Below, piece after piece: positions 60,914-64,000 of a DNA stretch of 64,000 bases. Position numbers and translations under genes: made by a program. Below the pieces are notes generated by a model. It was not told where the DNA came from, made no database searches, and saw only the letters and a program-made list of their open reading frames with translations. The stretch's first letter is position 1. Each line of letters starts with the position of its first letter. This DNA comes from Phycisphaerales bacterium (GTDB taxonomy: Bacteria; Planctomycetota; Phycisphaerae; Phycisphaerales; UBA1924): the NCBI GenBank assembly GCA_020846975.1, contig JADLCX010000074.1, positions 20,900 to 84,899 of the forward strand, in the 5' to 3' direction.

Positions 60914-62449
60914 ATGACGACCTCGCCCTCCAGACCAGCGCCTCCAGAATCAGCCATTCCACCAGCCGCGGCTTCCGATTCGGCCGCCGACCACCCCATC
61001 GAGATCTCGCAGCGTCAGCGCCGCGTCATCGTCCGCATCGTGCGGATGGCCTTCTTCATCCTCATCACCACCGTCGCCCTCGTCACCGTCATCCAGCGCG
61101 CCGGCGATGCCGGGTCCGACCGTCCCGCGTTCACGGCCACCCCGCGCTCGGCCTCGCCCGCAACCGGTCCCACATCGACCCCGCCGCGCCCCGCCGTCTT
61201 CACCCCCGCGACCGCCGAGGTCGAGATGGCCTGGTGGGTCCCCGTCGCCGTCGCCGTCGGCCTCTTCGGCATCGTCCTGCTGATCGACATCGCCACGCCC
61301 AACAAGAAAATCTCCAGCATCTCCGCCGTGATCTTCGGCCTGCTCGCCGGTGTGCTCGCCACCGTCGCCATCTCCGCCGTCATCGAACTCGCCCTGCGCG
61401 TCTGGCTCTCCAAGCCCGCCTACGACGCCATCGCCCCGCTCATCGACATCGTCAAGCCCCTGCTCGGCATCGCCCTCTGCTACCTCGGCATCACCACCAT
61501 CCTCCAGACCCAGGACGATTTCCGCCTCGTCATCCCGTATGTCGAGTTCGCCAAGCAGATCCGCGGCACCAAGCCCATTCTCCTCGACACCTCCGCCCTC
61601 ATCGACGCCCGCATCGCCGACCTCGCCGCCACCGGCCTCATCCAGGCCCCCATCATCATCCCCCGCTTCGTCATCGCCGAGCTCCAGACCCTCACCGACT
61701 CGGCCGACAAAACCAAGCGTTCCCGCGGCCGCCGCGGCCTCGAAGTCGTCACCCGCCTCCAGCGCCAGGGCACCATCGACGTCACCATCGACGAGACCCC
61801 CGTCGCCTCGCGCGCCGTCGATCAGATGCTCGTCGAACTCGCCCAGCGCGTCAGCGGCCGCATCGTCACCACCGACCACGGCCTCACCCGCGTCGCTCAG
61901 ATCCAGGGCGTCATCGTCCTCAACATGCACGAGATCGCCGCGGCCTGCAAACCCGCACTCATCCCCGGCGAGCAACTCATGATCCGCCTCGCCAAGCCCG
62001 GCGAACACCCCGGACAGGCCGTCGGCTACCTCGACGACGGCACCATGGTCGTCGTCGATCACGCCTCGCCGCACATCGGCCACGAAGCCGGCGTTCTCGT
62101 CACCAGCACCATCCAGACCGCCGGCGGGCGCATGATCTTCGCCAAACTCGCCTCCGCGCCCACGACCGCCGATGGCGCCGAGGCGCCGACCGCACAGGCC
62201 GCGCCTTCATCGCCAGCCCCCACCGCCACCCCCGAGCGCGCGGAGCCCATCGGCGAGTCCGCGCCGCAGACCTCCACATCCCTCAGCACGCCCTCCGGCG
62301 ATTGGTCCGTCGAGCCCGCGCCCGAAGTCGAACCCGTCGCCGCCGCGCACGCCTCCGCACCCCCCGCGCCCACGCCCGCGCACCAGGGCCCCTTCCCCCC
62401 CAAGTCCCCGCCGCGTAAGCCGCCGAGCCTCCGCAACCCGCGTCGGTAG
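60914..62449 (+). CDS. membrane-anchored PIN and TRAM domain protein (YacL-like)
   Basis: 511 residues. After a soluble N terminus there are about four hydrophobic helices (around residues 45-60, 105-125, 135-160 and 170-195). A PIN nuclease domain follows (about 218-340) with acidic residues in LLDTSALIDARIADL, ELQTLTDSAD and IVTTDHGLTRVAQ, then a TRAM domain (about 345-410: PGEQLMIRLAKPGEHPGQAVGYLDDGTMVVVD). The layout is that of the YacL family, membrane ribonuclease-like proteins of unclear target. The C-terminal ~90 residues are Pro/Ala-rich. The ATG at 60914 is divergent from nuoJ. Confidence 0.85.
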   Translation: MTTSPSRPAPPESAIPPAAASDSAADHPIEISQRQRRVIVRIVRMAFFILITTVALVTVIQRAGDAGSDRPAFTATPRSASPATGPTSTPPRPAVFTPATAEVEMAWWVPVAVAVGLFGIVLLIDIATPNKKISSISAVIFGLLAGVLATVAISAVIELALRVWLSKPAYDAIAPLIDIVKPLLGIALCYLGITTILQTQDDFRLVIPYVEFAKQIRGTKPILLDTSALIDARIADLAATGLIQAPIIIPRFVIAELQTLTDSADKTKRSRGRRGLEVVTRLQRQGTIDVTIDETPVASRAVDQMLVELAQRVSGRIVTTDHGLTRVAQIQGVIVLNMHEIAAACKPALIPGEQLMIRLAKPGEHPGQAVGYLDDGTMVVVDHASPHIGHEAGVLVTSTIQTAGGRMIFAKLASAPTTADGAEAPTAQAAPSSPAPTATPERAEPIGESAPQTSTSLSTPSGDWSVEPAPEVEPVAAAHASAPPAPTPAHQGPFPPKSPPRKPPSLRNPRR

Positions 62450-62467
62450 CGAAGACCCGAACCCAAC

Positions 62468-62501
62468 GCCGTCGCCGCGGCGGCTTGTTCGTCTTTGTTC
62501 T
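62468..62501 (+). terminator. intrinsic terminator of the PIN-TRAM gene
   Basis: A 7-bp GC hairpin (GCCGTCG with CGGCGGC, one G-T pair) followed by a T-rich stretch TTGTTCGTCTTTGTTCTT. It starts 19 bp after the stop. Confidence 0.6.
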
Positions 62502-62522
62502 TGGCATTCTCGGACTTTCCTC

Positions 62523-62550
62523 TTGCGACCTGCGCCCACGCCTGTAGACT
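62523..62550 (+). promoter_or_regulatory. candidate promoter of the FGE-sulfatase-like gene
   Basis: TTGCGA (62523-62528), 16-bp spacer, TAGACT (62545-62550). The same -10 box, TAGACT, is used at 10256-10251. It lies 135 bp before the ATG at 62685. Confidence 0.4.
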
Positions 62551-62684
62551 CCATCTTGGCTGGAGAGAGCTGACCTGCTCGTGTCCCCCGTCCCATGTCG
62601 GTGCTCCGCCCGTGTGGTCGTGAACCCAGTCTGATTCCGCCGGGTTCGCCCTTTCCTCACGGGCCGAAAAGGAAAGGTCGGCTC

Positions 62685-63925
62685 ATGGTCTTGAACTTCG
62701 TTGTGCCGCGGCGCGGCCGGTGCGCTGGGTGTACGTGTGGACACCCGCGCCGGGTGTCGCTCGGCCTGAGCGGGATCGTCATGGTCGCCTTGGCGAGTTC
62801 AACACTGCCGCGTTCGACGCGAGCCGACATCGACCCGCTCTCCGGTGTGGACTTCGTGACCATCACGCACGCGGGGAACGCGCCTTGGATGGGCGATGGC
62901 ACGCTCGATGACCGCGCCATCGGTCGCGGCAGCGTCGGGTACGAGTACCGCATCGGCCGGTTCGAGGTGACGACCGCACAGTGGGTGGAGTTTTTCAACG
63001 CGGCGTTCGATCGGCCGGCGACCGACCGGATTCCGCACGTGACCGCGCCGAGGTTCTGGGGCGGGATCGAGGTTTCGCCTTCGACACCGGGTGGCCGACG
63101 ATGGATCGCGCCGGGGGCGAACGGGATGCTGCCGACAGGGAACATCTCGTGGCGGACGGCGGCGATCTACTGCAACTGGCTCTGCAACGGCAAGGCGACC
63201 AACCGGGATGCCTTTCTCACCGGGGCGTACGACGTTTCAACGTTCGGCTATGTGTTCAACACCTTCACCGACCAGCAGGTCCGAACCCCGGGCGCGCCCT
63301 ACTTCATTCCCACTTGGGATGAATGGCTCAAGGCCGTTCATTTCGACCCCGACCGCTTCGGCGATGGGCAGCCGGGTTGGTGGACGGGACCGGATTCGAC
63401 CAACACCATTCCTGTCGGTGGTCCGCCCGGGACGGGTGATGCCAACCATCGCAACTTTCCAGGTTGGCAGGCAGTGCCGCTTGGGGCCTACCCCCAGACT
63501 CAATCGCCGTGGGGCTCCTCGACGCTTCCGGTGCTACCGCCGAATGGACCGAAACCGTCCTCAGTTTTCCGACCAACTCCGAAATCTACCGCATCTTCGA
63601 TGGATCGTATTGGGGTGCTGACTCCAGCGGGACACTCGATGTGATCTACTCCCCAGGTGCGGACTTCCCGAGTATTCCGACATACGACTTCGGTTTGCGA
63701 CTCGCGGCCTCTGTTCCTGCGCCGGGATCGTGCATTCCTGTCGGGGCGGCCATCCTCATCCTTGCACGATCACGCACACGAAGGAGAACGCATGAAGTTC
63801 CGAGCTTCGGTTCTGATCGGTGTCTGTGGCAGGTGGCATCGGTTGCCTTGATGTGCCACAGGTTTCGCCGCTCTGGGGAATGCCATTCAGATAAGGCCCA
63901 GCCATCCCGAGGGGTGGGGGGATGA
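62685..63925 (+). pseudogene. secreted formylglycine-generating-enzyme-like protein with PAPG tail, frameshifted
   Basis: The ATG at 62685 starts a protein with a signal peptide (to about TRADIDPL) and an FGE-sulfatase-like fold: YEYRIGRFEVTTAQWVEFFNAA, NISWRTAAIYCNWLCNGK, TWDEWLKAVHF. At 63511-63514 a run of four G should be five: with one more G the frame continues as WGLLDASGATAEWTETVL, GSYWG and ends VPAPGSCIPVGAAILIL then an Arg-rich end, an exosortase-type tail. As read, the first frame ends at 63644 with unrelated residues. Such proteins resemble sulfatase-modifying factors but in planctomycetes are often non-catalytic surface proteins. This is either a real loss or a sequencing slip. 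The second frame also lacks a stop until 63925, past its Arg-rich end. Confidence 0.6.
63792..63851 (+). CDS. start of a secreted-protein gene, cut off after about 12 codons
   Basis: After AAGGAGAACGC the ATG at 63792 begins MKFRASVLIGVCG, a signal-peptide-like start, then runs into CGRWHRLP and a stop at 63849-63851. The good ribosome site and hydrophobic start suggest a real gene that was interrupted. The interruption point at about 63825 matches a TGTGGCA / TGCCACA repeat (63825-63831, 63854-63860). Confidence 0.4.
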   Translation: MKFRASVLIGVCGRWHRLP

Positions 63926-64000
63926 CTGAGCCGAGGCCCCTTGGGAAGATGTTGGTGTGAACGTCCACATCAACACAAGGGGCCAAGGATGGCCAGAATC
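63825..64000 (+). mobile_element. possible left end of an insertion sequence or RAYT element, partial
   Basis: An inverted repeat TGTGGCA/TGCCACA begins the stretch, at the position where the signal-peptide gene breaks off. A long imperfect hairpin (GGCCCCTTG 63935-63943 with CAAGGGGCC 63976-63984, plus inner TGTTGGTGTG pairing) follows, and AAGG then an ATG at 63989 (MARI) starts a frame that leaves the window. Hairpins just before the transposase start and MARI starts are seen in IS200/RAYT-type genes. Only four codons are visible, so this is a guess. Confidence 0.25.

Noticed and set aside
1..64000. tRNA, rRNA and CRISPR arrays
   Set aside because: I looked for T-arm consensus with flanking stems, 16S/23S/5S signature stretches and regularly spaced repeats and found none; a computed search could still reveal a divergent one.

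Overview
The window is chromosomal DNA of very high GC content and reads as a member of the Planctomycetota, most likely Phycisphaerae-like. This is inference from gene content: an exosortase with its EpsI partner next to an exopolysaccharide locus, secreted proteins ending in I/V-P-A/T-P-G, a hydrophobic stretch and an Arg run (a PEP-CTERM-type tail), GTG and TTG starts, many secreted or lipoprotein genes with Pro/Ala-rich tails, and a nuo cluster that begins at nuoJ. No rRNA, tRNA, CRISPR array or complete insertion sequence was seen. Nearly the whole window is coding.

Layout. 1-6.2 kb (minus strand): truncated, apparently metal-site-less M16 peptidase homologue, UvrD-type helicase with a RecB-like nuclease domain, rsmD, and a hypothetical gene. 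6.5-10.3 kb (minus): a secreted FecR-like protein, a lipoprotein, and two tandem paralogous secreted proteins with exosortase-type tails, each followed by a terminator hairpin. 10.3-16.4 kb: gltX (minus), then a plus-strand set of secreted protein, hypothetical, family 2 glycosyltransferase and BshC-like protein. 16.4-20.3 kb (minus): murJ lipid II flippase, NhaD-like antiporter, VanZ-like protein.

20.3-34.9 kb (minus) is the centrepiece: Wza-like export protein, exosortase, EpsI, a 1518-residue TPR protein, a Wzz/BY-kinase protein with an altered P-loop, a sugar-nucleotide epimerase, a WecA/TagO-type initiating transferase and a ParA ATPase, several joined by 4-bp ATGA or GTGA overlaps. Together they would start, assemble and export a polysaccharide and process exosortase substrates; the paralogues at 8.4-10.1 kb and the frameshifted gene at 62.7 kb carry the matching C-terminal tails.

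35-41.5 kb (plus, apart from rpmH): lipA, a lipoprotein, an HD-GYP protein, rpmH (bL34, minus), rnc with a long structured leader, a DASS-type symporter and an SGNH hydrolase. 41.5-51.3 kb (minus): a small lipoprotein, nadE, two polytopic membrane proteins and dnaE. 51.4-51.86 kb (plus) holds no convincing protein but a promoter, many perfect hairpins, a 5'/3' closing helix and a strong intrinsic terminator: a candidate structured non-coding RNA of about 380 nt. 52.2-60.7 kb (minus): a class IV aminotransferase and nuoJ-K-(small gene)-L-M-N encoding the membrane arm of respiratory complex I. 60.9-62.4 kb: a PIN-TRAM membrane protein. 62.7-64 kb: a sulfatase-modifying-factor-like secreted protein broken by a one-base slip in a G run, then a secreted-protein gene cut short after a few codons and what may be the left end of a mobile element.
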